The notes beneath the pieces were generated by a model, which was not told where the DNA came from, did no database searches, and worked only from the letters and a program-made list of their open reading frames with translations. From NCBI GenBank assembly GCA_964516845.1, contig CAZEXP010000007.1:18770-82769 (forward strand): a DNA stretch of 64,000 bases. Reading direction: 5' to 3'. Below are positions 33,710 to 41,524 of the stretch, one piece after another; the first letter of the stretch is position 1; every line of letters begins with the position of its first letter. The translations under genes were made by a program, and so were the position numbers. The stretch comes from JAPEKQ01 sp964516845. Lineage in GTDB: Bacteria; Joyebacterota; Joyebacteria; Joyebacterales; Joyebacteraceae.

Positions 33710-35682
33710 ACCGGCTCAACGGACTCGGACAGGCGGTCTCGCTCGCTGCTCTCATTCTCATCGTGGTTCCGGCACTCGCGGCCCCGACGTCCGCGGTAGG
33801 TGATATGGACATCGGCGCCCTCATGGCGCGCGCCGAGGAGACGCTCGATCTTGGTGCGACCGACGCCGTGGTTCTCTTCGACGGGCGTACGGTGCGCGTC
33901 GCTTCCGACGGTGCAGTGCAGACGACGTTCCATCAGATCGTCTGGATCTCGACCGAGCTTGGTATCGAGGAGTACGCCGACCTGAGGATCCCCTGGAACA
34001 CATCGAATGCCGAGCTTGAAGTGACGGCGCTCCGTACCTGGATGGACGGACGGTGGTGGCCGCACGAGTCCAATCTCAGTCCGACCGCCATTGTCGAAAC
34101 GGTGCCACATGGTATCGCGGACGCGGACGACTACACGACGATGCGCGAGACGATGCTCCTGCACGACGGCGTCGAGCTGCCGTGCATCATGGAGACGGCC
34201 TACACGATCACGCGACGTCTCCCGGAGGGAGTCGGAGCGGACGGTCTCTGGGTGTTTCGCCGCGACGATCCGGCCGTGCGTGTCTCGTATGAGGTGGTCG
34301 TGCCGTCCGAGGTGTCGCTCTCTTTCGCCGTGGGGAACGGCTCGCCGGAGCCGGTCGTAACGAGCGTTGATGCGCGCGCGCGGTATGTGTGGATCATGGA
34401 GGACTTGCCTCGAATCGGCGTGCCGCACGTGGCGGACGCGACGGCGTACGCGCCGTACGCCTGCTGGTCGACCTGGCGTGATTGGGGCGCGCTCGGGACC
34501 GCGCTCATGACGAGCATCGACGCGGCGGCCGAGGTCACCGATGCCCTGCGTGACACCGTGCTGGCACTGACCGAACACGAACCGTACTTCCCGGCTCGCG
34601 TCGAGGCTGTCGCGGGGCTCGTGACCGGGTCGGTCCGGCACGTCGGGTACGACGAATCGCACTGGGCGTTCGAACCGCGTCCCGCCGCGCGGGTCTACGA
34701 AACCGCGTACGGACACCGGCTCGACCGGGCCGCTCTCGCGACCGCGCTTCTTCGGGAGGTTGCCGGCGTGAGCTCCGTCGTGCCGATCTTCAGGAGCGCT
34801 CCGAGCATCGAGATGGATCTGGACGTTCCGGGGCTCGCGCGATTCGGCGCCATGGAGTTGTTCGTCACCGGTGACGGCGTAGAGGGTATCTATGATCCGG
34901 CGACCAGCTCGTTCACGGAAGGTCTGCCGGATGAGTCCTCCGCGCGGACCGTCTGGAACGTCAGGGGCAACGCGCCGCGCTTCTACGTCTCCGCCGAGCA
35001 GCGTGGTCTGCCGAACGCGCCGAAAGCCGCGATCCGCGGTGATGGAGCGGTCGGACACGCCTTCGGATGTGCCGTGACGCTCGAACAGGACGACGACGGC
35101 GCATGGACGGGCGACGGCCGGGTGAGCGGGACGGGAGCGCTCTCGTTCTACCGGAGCATCGTCGGTGTCGGAGATGAGACGGAGCGATTCTGCGCCAGCC
35201 TCGTCTCGGACGTCGTGGACGGCGCCGAGGTCACGGGCTCCAATGTGGCGATTCTCAGCTCCGACCGCACCACTATGGGGTTCACGTTCGACTGGGCTCC
35301 GGGCGACCAGGACGAGCAGGAGCGGAGCGTTCTGACGTTCGGTTCGCCCTCCGCCGGACTCCAGACGAGATTGCCATCGGGTGTGCATCTCTATGAGGCG
35401 GAGCGCACAAGCCCCGTGTTGCTCGTTGCGCCCCTTCAGGAGACGCTGTCGCTGAGGATCAAGCTGACGGAGGACGATGTGGTTCTCGCGCCTGCGGACG
35501 TCGACGTCGAGAACGGCGTCGGCCGATTCACGCAGACGGTCGAGCGCGACGGCGACTGGCTCCTCGTCAGACGCGATGTCCGGATCAACCAGACCTCCAT
35601 TCACCCGGAGTGGTGGCCCGACCTGCGCGCCCTGCTGCTCGCAGGAGAGAGCGCTCAGGCGAGCACCATCCTCTTCCGCTAG
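33706..35682 (+). CDS. DUF3857/transglutaminase-like protein lacking the catalytic cysteine
   Basis: The 658-residue protein has the same layout as its upstream neighbour: signal peptide, DUF3857-like domain (about 55-280) and a transglutaminase-like region. Where the catalytic cysteine is expected (before the 'ALATALLREVAG' helix) the sequence reads Y-G-H-R-L-D-R-A, with no Cys, so it is probably not a cysteine hydrolase. The start GTG overlaps the preceding TGA (GTGA), implying fixed stoichiometry with the active partner. It may serve as a scaffold or substrate-binding pseudoenzyme. A classic terminator follows. Confidence 0.78.
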   Translation: MNRLNGLGQAVSLAALILIVVPALAAPTSAVGDMDIGALMARAEETLDLGATDAVVLFDGRTVRVASDGAVQTTFHQIVWISTELGIEEYADLRIPWNTSNAELEVTALRTWMDGRWWPHESNLSPTAIVETVPHGIADADDYTTMRETMLLHDGVELPCIMETAYTITRRLPEGVGADGLWVFRRDDPAVRVSYEVVVPSEVSLSFAVGNGSPEPVVTSVDARARYVWIMEDLPRIGVPHVADATAYAPYACWSTWRDWGALGTALMTSIDAAAEVTDALRDTVLALTEHEPYFPARVEAVAGLVTGSVRHVGYDESHWAFEPRPAARVYETAYGHRLDRAALATALLREVAGVSSVVPIFRSAPSIEMDLDVPGLARFGAMELFVTGDGVEGIYDPATSSFTEGLPDESSARTVWNVRGNAPRFYVSAEQRGLPNAPKAAIRGDGAVGHAFGCAVTLEQDDDGAWTGDGRVSGTGALSFYRSIVGVGDETERFCASLVSDVVDGAEVTGSNVAILSSDRTTMGFTFDWAPGDQDEQERSVLTFGSPSAGLQTRLPSGVHLYEAERTSPVLLVAPLQETLSLRIKLTEDDVVLAPADVDVENGVGRFTQTVERDGDWLLVRRDVRINQTSIHPEWWPDLRALLLAGESAQASTILFR

Positions 35683-35725
35683 ACACTGGTGCGGCGTTTG
35701 CTCCCAATGCGGACGACGACTGGAA

Positions 35726-35770
35726 CGCCCCGGGTGCGCAGCTTTTTCGCACCTGGGGCGGTCTTTTTTT
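35726..35770 (+). terminator. Intrinsic terminator of the DUF3857 pair
   Basis: CGCCCCGGGTGCG (35726-35738) and CGCACCTGGGGCG (35748-35760) pair with one G-U, followed by GTCTTTTTTT. Confidence 0.92.
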
Positions 35771-35869
35771 CATTCGGAACCTCGCCGTGCGCTCAGGCGT
35801 CTGATACGATGGTTGAGATGCTCCTGACGCTGCATGGAGCGGCATCGATTCCGAATCCAGGGGACTGAC

Positions 35870-36814
35870 ATGAAGAAGTGGATCATCATCACCGCCGTCG
35901 TGATAGTAGTCGTCGCGGCTTTCCTGATCGTCCGCGGCAACGGGGGCGGAACGGCGTTCGAGAAATTCGACTTCGCCGAGGTGACGCGCGGCGATCTTGA
36001 GAACGTCATCACGGCGACCGGGGCGCTCTCGGCGGTCGGCACGGTGGAGGTGGGGACGCAGGTGTCGGGGACGATCGATGAGGTGTTCGTCGACTACAAC
36101 GGGACTGTGCGACGCGGGCAGGTCCTGGCAGTGCTCGATACGACGATGCTCGCCGCCTCCGTTCGAGATGCGCGGGCCAGTCAGAAGGCCGCCGAGGCGA
36201 AGTACGAGCAAGCGCAGCACACGTATGAGCGCGCACAGGAACTCTTCAGCGGAGGGCTTTCGAGCGACGCCGAGATCGAGGAGTCGCTGACCAATCTGAA
36301 ATCTGCCGAGGCATCGCTTCTCGGGGCGGAGGCGTCTCTGGATCGCCAGCGCGCGAATCGTTCCTATGCGGTCATCCGCTCGCCGATTGATGGTACCGTC
36401 ATCATGCGGAACGTCGAGCGAGGACAGACCGTCGCGGCGAGCTTCTCAACGCCCACGCTCTTCACGATCGCCGAGGACCTGCGGCAGATGGANNNNNNNN
36501 NNNNNNNNNNNNNNNNNNNNNNNNNNNNNNNNNNNNNNNNNNNNNNNNNNNNNNNNNNNNNNNNNNNNNNNNNNNNNNNNNNNNNNNNNNNNGCGCGGGC
36601 GTTCGGAGACGTGAAGCGTCTCTGGTACCTCGATGACGCCGGACACCTCATGGTAGCCCGTGTGAAGACGGGTCCGACGGATGGAAGGCTCACGCAGGTC
36701 ATGGAGAGCGACCAGGTTACCGAGGGCATGAGCGTCATCGCGAAGGTGAACGAGGACCCGAACGCGGAAGACTCGCGTCCGGGAGGCATCTTCGGTATGC
36801 CGGGGCGCCACTAG
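35870..36814 (+). CDS. MacA/HlyD-type membrane fusion protein, interrupted by assembly gap
   Basis: The N-terminal part (to 36492) has a membrane anchor (residues 5-23), the first half of the barrel-sandwich domain ('VGTQVSGTIDEVFVDYNG', 'VRRGQVLAVLD') and an alpha-hairpin rich in Ala/Glu, then the second lipoyl half ('IRSPIDGTVIMRNVERGQTV'). After 100 N the same frame resumes with 'ARVKTGPTDGRLTQVMES', the membrane-proximal end of MacA-like proteins. The gap hides the beta-barrel domain, and its real length is unknown. It should link the MacB-type ABC transporter encoded next to an outer-membrane channel. ATG 35870 is preceded by AGGGGA; the upstream in-frame ATG at 35834 lacks an RBS. Confidence 0.85.
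   Translation: MKKWIIITAVVIVVVAAFLIVRGNGGGTAFEKFDFAEVTRGDLENVITATGALSAVGTVEVGTQVSGTIDEVFVDYNGTVRRGQVLAVLDTTMLAASVRDARASQKAAEAKYEQAQHTYERAQELFSGGLSSDAEIEESLTNLKSAEASLLGAEASLDRQRANRSYAVIRSPIDGTVIMRNVERGQTVAASFSTPTLFTIAEDLRQMXXXXXXXXXXXXXXXXXXXXXXXXXXXXXXXXXXARAFGDVKRLWYLDDAGHLMVARVKTGPTDGRLTQVMESDQVTEGMSVIAKVNEDPNAEDSRPGGIFGMPGRH
36493..36592. other. Assembly gap (100 N) inside the membrane fusion gene
   Basis: Exactly 100 undetermined bases, the conventional placeholder for a scaffold gap. The same frame is open on both sides, which may be chance. Confidence 0.98.
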
Positions 36815-36835
36815 GGCGGAGCGGCACGGCACGAG

Positions 36836-37549
36836 ATGGGACGGCACGTGAGCACGGTCATCGAAACACGGAACATCACCAAGGTCTACGCCATGGGCGA
36901 GATCGAGGTGCGCGCGCTTCGCGGCGTCGACCTGACGGTCGAGCGCGGGGAGTTCCTTTCTATTATGGGACACTCCGGTTCCGGCAAATCGACGCTGATG
37001 AATGTCCTCGGCTGCCTCGACGCGCCTACGGCCGGCGACTATATCCTCGAGGGGACGAACGTGCATGACCTCTCGCCTGACGAATACGCTGATATCAGGA
37101 ACACGCGGATCGGGTTCGTGTTCCAGGGGTTCAACCTGCTGGCGCGCACGAGTGCGCTCGACAATGTTGAGCTGCCGCTCTTCTACGACCGGAGTGGGAG
37201 GATCGTCGACCCGCGAGGGGCTGCGGTGAAGGCGCTCGAGCGTGTCGGGCTCGCTGATCGCATGGACCATGAGCCCAATCAGCTCTCCGGCGGGCAGCAG
37301 CAGCGCGTGGCCATCGCCCGGGCGCTCGTCAACGAGCCATCGATTATCCTCGCCGACGAGCCGACCGGCAACCTCGACAGCGTGACGACCATCGACATCC
37401 TCAAGCTCTTTCAGGAACTCAACGACCAGGGTATCACCGTGCTCATCGTCACGCACGAGCACGACATAGCCGAGTACACGCGCAGGACCATCGAGATGAA
37501 GGATGGCCGGATCGTTCGCGACGCAGTCGCGAACAACCGCAAGGCCTGA
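36836..37549 (+). CDS. MacB/LolD-type ABC transporter ATPase
   Basis: The 237-residue ATPase has Walker A G-H-S-G-S-G-K-S-T (about residue 45), the signature L-S-G-G-Q-Q-Q-R, Walker B I-I-L-A-D-E-P-T-G-N-L-D and the switch H in 'IVTHEHD', all typical of the MacB/LolD group that powers mechanotransmission exporters. Start ATG 36836 or GTG 36848 are both possible; the spacing from the fusion-protein stop is 21 bp. It is followed 10 bp later by the FtsX-type permease, so fusion protein, ATPase and permease form one operon. Confidence 0.93.
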   Translation: MGRHVSTVIETRNITKVYAMGEIEVRALRGVDLTVERGEFLSIMGHSGSGKSTLMNVLGCLDAPTAGDYILEGTNVHDLSPDEYADIRNTRIGFVFQGFNLLARTSALDNVELPLFYDRSGRIVDPRGAAVKALERVGLADRMDHEPNQLSGGQQQRVAIARALVNEPSIILADEPTGNLDSVTTIDILKLFQELNDQGITVLIVTHEHDIAEYTRRTIEMKDGRIVRDAVANNRKA

Positions 37550-37559
37550 TGGAGGCTCC

Positions 37560-38774
37560 GTGAAGTTCAAGAATCTGCTCAAGGTCGCGTTCAAGAGCCT
37601 CGTGAAGAACCGCATGAGGAGTCTTCTCACGTCGCTCGGCGTCATCATCGGCGTCGGGGCCGTGATCGTGATGGTCGGCGTCGGGCAGGGCGCACAGCAG
37701 GACATCGAGCAGCAGATCTCGTCCCTCGGGGCGAACATGCTGATGGTGTGGCCCCAGCGGTCGTGGTCGCAGGGCGTCAGCCAGAGCGGGACCCAGAACC
37801 GTCTCACGCTTGATGACGTCGAGGCCATACGCCGGCAGGCGACGCTGATCACCGCGGTCTCGCCGGAGGTGCGTGTCGGGGCGCAGGTCATCGGCGGTGA
37901 GAGCAACTGGAATACGACCGTTCGCGGAGTCGACCCGGAGTACGAGGCGATCCGCGACTGGCATATCGACTACGGTGAGTATTTCACCGAGCGGGACGTC
38001 CGGGCGAAGTCCAAGGTCGCGGTCCTCGGCAAGACCGTTGCCGACAACCTGTTCCCGAGCGGTGACGCCGTCGGAGCTCAGATCCGCGTGAGGAACACGC
38101 CCTTCAAGGTGATCGGCGTGCTCGAGTCGAAGGGCGAGGCATCGTTCGGTGGCGACCAGGACGACGTGATCCTGGTCCCATCATCGACGGCGCTCTACCG
38201 GCTGGCCGGTGGTCGCTACATATCGAGCATCTACGCGAGCGCGGTCTCCGTAGAGGAATCTCCACAGGCGGAGGAGGAGCTCGCCATCATCATGCGCGAG
38301 GCGCATCGCATCGAGCCCGGCGAAGAGGACGACTTCCGCATCAGAAGCCAGGCCGAGTTCATGGAGATGGCGACGCAGACCTCTGAGGTGATGACGCTCC
38401 TGCTCGCGGCGGTCGCGGCGGTCTCTCTCATCGTTGGCGGCATCGGTATCATGAACATCATGCTCGTGTCGGTGACGGAGCGCACGCGCGAGATCGGTAT
38501 CCGCATGGCCGTCGGCGCGCGCGGCAGCGACGTGCTCGTCCAGTTCCTGACGGAGGCCGTCGTGCTCGCCCTCATCGGAGGAACCATCGGCGTCCTGCTT
38601 GCCGTCGGCGTCTCCGTGATCCTGAACAACCTCGTCGGCATGACGACGGTGATCCACGCGGGGGTTGTCACCCTGGCGTTCGGGTTCTCCGCAGCCATCG
38701 GGGTCTTCTTCGGCTACTACCCCGCCCGCAAGGCGGCCCGTCTGCATCCGATTGACGCCCTCCGCTACGAGTAG
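37560..38774 (+). CDS. MacB/FtsX-type ABC transporter permease
   Basis: The 404-residue protein has an N-terminal membrane helix (about 20-45, 'MRSLLTSLGVIIGVGAVIVMV'-like), a large periplasmic MacB_PCD domain (about 50-270) and three C-terminal membrane helices with 'IGIMNIMLVSVTERTREIGIRMAVGA' in pieces, the FtsX signature. It ends D-A-L-R-Y-E as MacB-type permeases usually do. With the upstream ATPase and fusion protein it would export a peptide, lipoprotein or antibiotic. GTG 37560 follows GGAG; the earlier in-frame ATG at 37503 overlaps the ATPase gene heavily and is less likely. Confidence 0.92.
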   Translation: MKFKNLLKVAFKSLVKNRMRSLLTSLGVIIGVGAVIVMVGVGQGAQQDIEQQISSLGANMLMVWPQRSWSQGVSQSGTQNRLTLDDVEAIRRQATLITAVSPEVRVGAQVIGGESNWNTTVRGVDPEYEAIRDWHIDYGEYFTERDVRAKSKVAVLGKTVADNLFPSGDAVGAQIRVRNTPFKVIGVLESKGEASFGGDQDDVILVPSSTALYRLAGGRYISSIYASAVSVEESPQAEEELAIIMREAHRIEPGEEDDFRIRSQAEFMEMATQTSEVMTLLLAAVAAVSLIVGGIGIMNIMLVSVTERTREIGIRMAVGARGSDVLVQFLTEAVVLALIGGTIGVLLAVGVSVILNNLVGMTTVIHAGVVTLAFGFSAAIGVFFGYYPARKAARLHPIDALRYE

Positions 38775-38826
38775 ATGGATTGCGGAGACCTCCGCTATGA
38801 GTAGCGGAGACCTCCGCCAGGAGTAG
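38759..38826 (+). repeat. Three imperfect copies of the permease 3' end
   Basis: CCTCCGCTACGAGTAG (38759-38774, the real L-R-Y-E-stop end), CCTCCGCTATGAGTAG (38789-38804) and CCTCCGCCAGGAGTAG (38811-38826). The second and third copies each have GCGGAGA in front, creating short inverted repeats GCGGAG-A-CCTCCGC. Likely tandem duplication of the gene end. Confidence 0.8.
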
Positions 38827-39051
38827 CACGGACACGCGCAACCACCCGCCTCTTCTGAGCCCGCATTCGTCAACGACGTTGACGCAACACTGTCCATCCA
38901 CGGTATGGTGTGTGGACTCCTGATCGTTTCATCCTCCCTCAATTCCATGTCACGCAATCGCTTACGGTGATGCACTTCGGGCAGATGCCACCGCTGGCAC
39001 GCCTGATGCAGTTCAATGCGGTGGCCATGCGGTCTTCTTGGGAGGGAGACC

Positions 39052-39431
39052 ATGAGAGCACTCGCGGTGACAGTCATTCTCGTTCTGCTCATTCTGGCTC
39101 TGGGAGCCCAGGCCGGGAGGAAGCAGTGTATCGAGAGAGAGGTCGCTCCCGGCGTCATCGCGGCCTTCAAACACAAGGTCGAAATCGTTGAAGAGACTTG
39201 GCCGTCGGCCCTGTCGCAGACAAGAGCAGGTCGTGAATGTATCCGCCTCGAATCCCGGGGCGGATTTCTCTTGCATGTCCGGATCAGAGAGAACCCCGGC
39301 GACTACGTGATGTGCGTCGTCTATGTCGAGGACGGCGGTCGGCTCGAGCTCTGCGACGACTGCCGGTTCGTCTTCACGTATGGAGACCGGGAGGTCTCAA
39401 GCAAGGAGATGCTCCTGACGGACAGTATTCT
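39052..39431 (+). CDS. Small secreted protein of unknown family, 3' end in assembly gap
   Basis: About 126 residues are visible before the gap. The N-terminus is a signal peptide or membrane anchor (residues 1-20, ending A-Q-A-G), followed by a beta-rich region with cysteines near 24, 62, 90 and a C-D-D-C at about 106-109. GGAGGGAG lies before the ATG. I do not recognise the family. It converges on the gene on the other side of the gap. Confidence 0.55.
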
Positions 39432-39531
39432 NNNNNNNNNNNNNNNNNNNNNNNNNNNNNNNNNNNNNNNNNNNNNNNNNNNNNNNNNNNNNNNNNNNNN
39501 NNNNNNNNNNNNNNNNNNNNNNNNNNNNNNN
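39432..39531. other. Assembly gap (100 N)
   Basis: Exactly 100 undetermined bases. A rightward gene runs in from the left and a leftward gene from the right, so both 3' ends are missing. Confidence 0.98.
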
Positions 39532-39807
39532 GAAGTCCGTCACTTCGTACGAAGCGCTCACGACGTGGGCCGCCGTGATGTCGCTCTTGCTGATGTCGTT
39601 GTCCTCGAGGACCTGGTCGATCTCATCGGCGTAGTCGACGATCTCCGGGGTCGTGAACTCCTCGGAGTCCTCAACCTGCACGAAGTCGACGCATGTGCTG
39701 TGGAGGAAGACCACGTCGAGCACCTTCTCGTAGAGAAGGCAGTCGCTGCCGCTCAAGGCGAAGGCCAGGAGCACAAGCAGCACGGGGATCAGAAATCTCG
39801 TCTTCAT
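39532..39807 (-). CDS. Small secreted/periplasmic protein, 3' end in assembly gap
   Basis: About 92 residues are visible, starting M-K-T-R-F-L-I-P with a hydrophobic signal segment to about residue 18 and S-G-S-D-C just after it (not a clean lipobox). An acidic region rich in Asp/Glu follows. AGGAGAGACAGGC precedes the ATG. Family not recognised. It lies 20 bp after the DUF6588 gene on the same strand and is probably cotranscribed. Confidence 0.55.
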
Positions 39808-39827
39808 GCCTGTCTCTCCTTACCTGC

Positions 39828-40718
39828 CTACATTCCGATGTAGAGGCCGAACCCGAAGCTGCTGGTGGAGGCAAGATTGTACTCGAAGTTCGCCATGACC
39901 GGCTTGATGCCGACCGACACGCCAAGCGTCATGTGAACGCTCGACTCCGAGTCGAGTGTGAGCGTGACGTCCTCTTCGCCGGACGTATACGAGACGTCCA
40001 TCGAGAACATGTCGTAGGAGACACCGCCGTACGGCTCGACCCAGCCGTAGTTCTTGCTCACCTGGACGCCGATGGTGAACGCGGACGCGTCAATGAAGTC
40101 CTCGCCAAGCGTGAACTTCTGGTACATCAGTCCGGCCGCGAGATCGACGGGGAAGTCCGGTTCCATGTACTGCGAGATGCTGTGCCGGACCCCGAAACCA
40201 AAGAGCCCGACGTTGCCGATCTCGACGTCGCCCATGTCGATGGCGAAGTAACGGATGACGGCCTCGGTACCCATGTAGTTCCCGAGCCGGAGCTGGGGAA
40301 CGGTCACGCCGAACGAGTTGAGGTCGAAGCCTCCGGGGAATGTGAACTGCGAGTTTGCGTCCCCGTCGACAACGATCGAACCGCCATCGCCGACGACGGT
40401 CGGGGCCTCAACTGTCTGCTCCGGCGTGAAGCCGTCCTGCGTCGTCGCCTCGAACGTGGCAGCGTCATCGGAGAAGATGACTCCCATCACCGGGAATTCG
40501 AGACCCCAGTGGAAGCCGTCCACCTCGATGCGAGCCGAGTGGTACCAGTTGCAGTTGAGATCCGCGCCGAAGGCGTTTGCCAGAGGCTGCAGATAGCCCT
40601 CGGCATTGACGCCCGTGTACGCGGAGAGCTGGTCGGCGATCTGAGCTCCCGCCGGCGCGGCGGCGAGCAGCACCGTGGCGGCAAGCAGCACCACCATCAG
40701 TCCGGTCCGATAGCGCAT
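39828..40718 (-). CDS. DUF6588-type outer-membrane protein
   Basis: The 296-residue protein has a signal peptide (residues 1-25) and the N-terminal block 'GYLQPLANAFGADLNCNWYHSA', shown here in outline (G-Y-L-Q-P-L near residue 41, W-Y-H-S-A near 58), which I associate with DUF6588. The remainder alternates polar and aromatic residues and ends F-G-F-G-L-Y-I-G-M, consistent with a beta-barrel. Function unknown. ATG 40718 has GGGAGG upstream. Confidence 0.7.
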   Translation of the reverse strand: MRYRTGLMVVLLAATVLLAAAPAGAQIADQLSAYTGVNAEGYLQPLANAFGADLNCNWYHSARIEVDGFHWGLEFPVMGVIFSDDAATFEATTQDGFTPEQTVEAPTVVGDGGSIVVDGDANSQFTFPGGFDLNSFGVTVPQLRLGNYMGTEAVIRYFAIDMGDVEIGNVGLFGFGVRHSISQYMEPDFPVDLAAGLMYQKFTLGEDFIDASAFTIGVQVSKNYGWVEPYGGVSYDMFSMDVSYTSGEEDVTLTLDSESSVHMTLGVSVGIKPVMANFEYNLASTSSFGFGLYIGM

Positions 40719-40852
40719 TGCGCCCTCCCTTCACCAATCCACCTTCTGTGCTTCCTGCTCCGGCGCCGCTCGACGTCTCTCCATCGTGCCCTCTGCCGTG
40801 GCACGACGCGGAACTCGGCGGACGGCCTCACAATTCCTGAGTACCATACACT

Positions 40853-40885
40853 GAGGCGGTCGGACTCGTCAAGCCCGACCGCCTC
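40853..40885. terminator. Terminator-like hairpin
   Basis: GAGGCGGTCGG (40853-40863) and CCGACCGCCTC (40875-40885) form a perfect 11-bp stem. It lies downstream of the Cys-rich gene (minus strand) and upstream of the DUF6588 gene. The plus side has a better T-rich tail than the minus side. Confidence 0.55.
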
Positions 40886-40957
40886 CAAAGCTGTTTTCTT
40901 TCTTCATCACCCGCCGCCGGCTCACCGCGTAGTCGCCGACCCATCCGAGGAGAGGTG

Positions 40958-41386
40958 TCAGCTGGCGTCCGACGATACGCACTTCTCGCCACATGCCGCC
41001 TTCATCTCCGCCGTGCAGCCGGCCGGATCGCCGTCGCACTTCGTTCCGCAGGTGCAGTCACCCTCGCAGGTGCAGTTCGCGTCATCGACACATCCATCGG
41101 CGTCGGCGCACGTCTTCATGCTCGGGCAGCCCTCGCAGCCGGCGACGGCGGCTGTCTTCATCTCCGAACCGCAAGCCGGGGCTTCGGCAGCTGTGACATC
41201 AGCGACCATTGCGGAGGGGCATCCCTCGCACCCGGCACCCGTGGCGGACGCGCACGCGGTCGGCGCGGCGCCGCCACATGACTCGGCCACGGCCTCGCTG
41301 TCGCTCTGCGACGTGCTCCACAGCGCATAGCTGCCGACGGCGGCACCGATGACGATAAGAACCGTCAGCACGATCGTTCTCACCAT
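40958..41386 (-). CDS. Membrane-anchored Cys-rich protein
   Basis: The 142-residue protein has one N-terminal membrane helix (about residues 3-22) and then about 20 cysteines in 110 residues, including two G-C-E-G-C-P-S repeats, C-T-C-E-G-D-C-T-C-G and C-G-E-K-C near the end. It is probably periplasmic and could bind metal like a metallothionein or serve as a thiol store. ATG 41386 follows AGGAGG, and a promoter lies at 41468-41496. No homologous family is claimed. It lies just downstream of hcp on the same strand but has its own promoter. Confidence 0.72.
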   Translation of the reverse strand: MVRTIVLTVLIVIGAAVGSYALWSTSQSDSEAVAESCGGAAPTACASATGAGCEGCPSAMVADVTAAEAPACGSEMKTAAVAGCEGCPSMKTCADADGCVDDANCTCEGDCTCGTKCDGDPAGCTAEMKAACGEKCVSSDAS

Positions 41387-41467
41387 TGCGTCCTCCTGTA
41401 GCGTGGGGCGGCGGTCCGAAGCCGGTCCGCCACCCGCAGTGTCATTCGTCCTGTGTGCGTTCACGCT

Positions 41468-41496
41468 ATTCTAACCGAGCTGTGAGCATTCGTCAA
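41468..41496 (-). promoter_or_regulatory. Promoter of the Cys-rich protein gene
   Basis: On the minus strand TTGACG (41496-41491) and TAGAAT (41473-41468), spacing 17 bp. Confidence 0.75.
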
Positions 41497-41524
41497 GAAT
41501 GGAGTTGGCTCGCGACTGCCGCGA

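Noticed and set aside
33679..35604. Minus-strand open frame of 641 codons opposite the second DUF3857 gene
   Set aside because: No motifs, charge-rich shadow; the plus-strand gene has a signal peptide and coupled start.
36446..37906. Minus-strand open frame crossing the N gap opposite the MacB-type genes
   Set aside because: Shadow of the ABC ATPase and permease; it also runs through undetermined bases.
39693..41330. Plus-strand open frame of 545 codons opposite the DUF6588 and Cys-rich genes
   Set aside because: Shadow frame; its predicted protein has no domain, and the minus-strand genes have RBS, signal peptides and a promoter.
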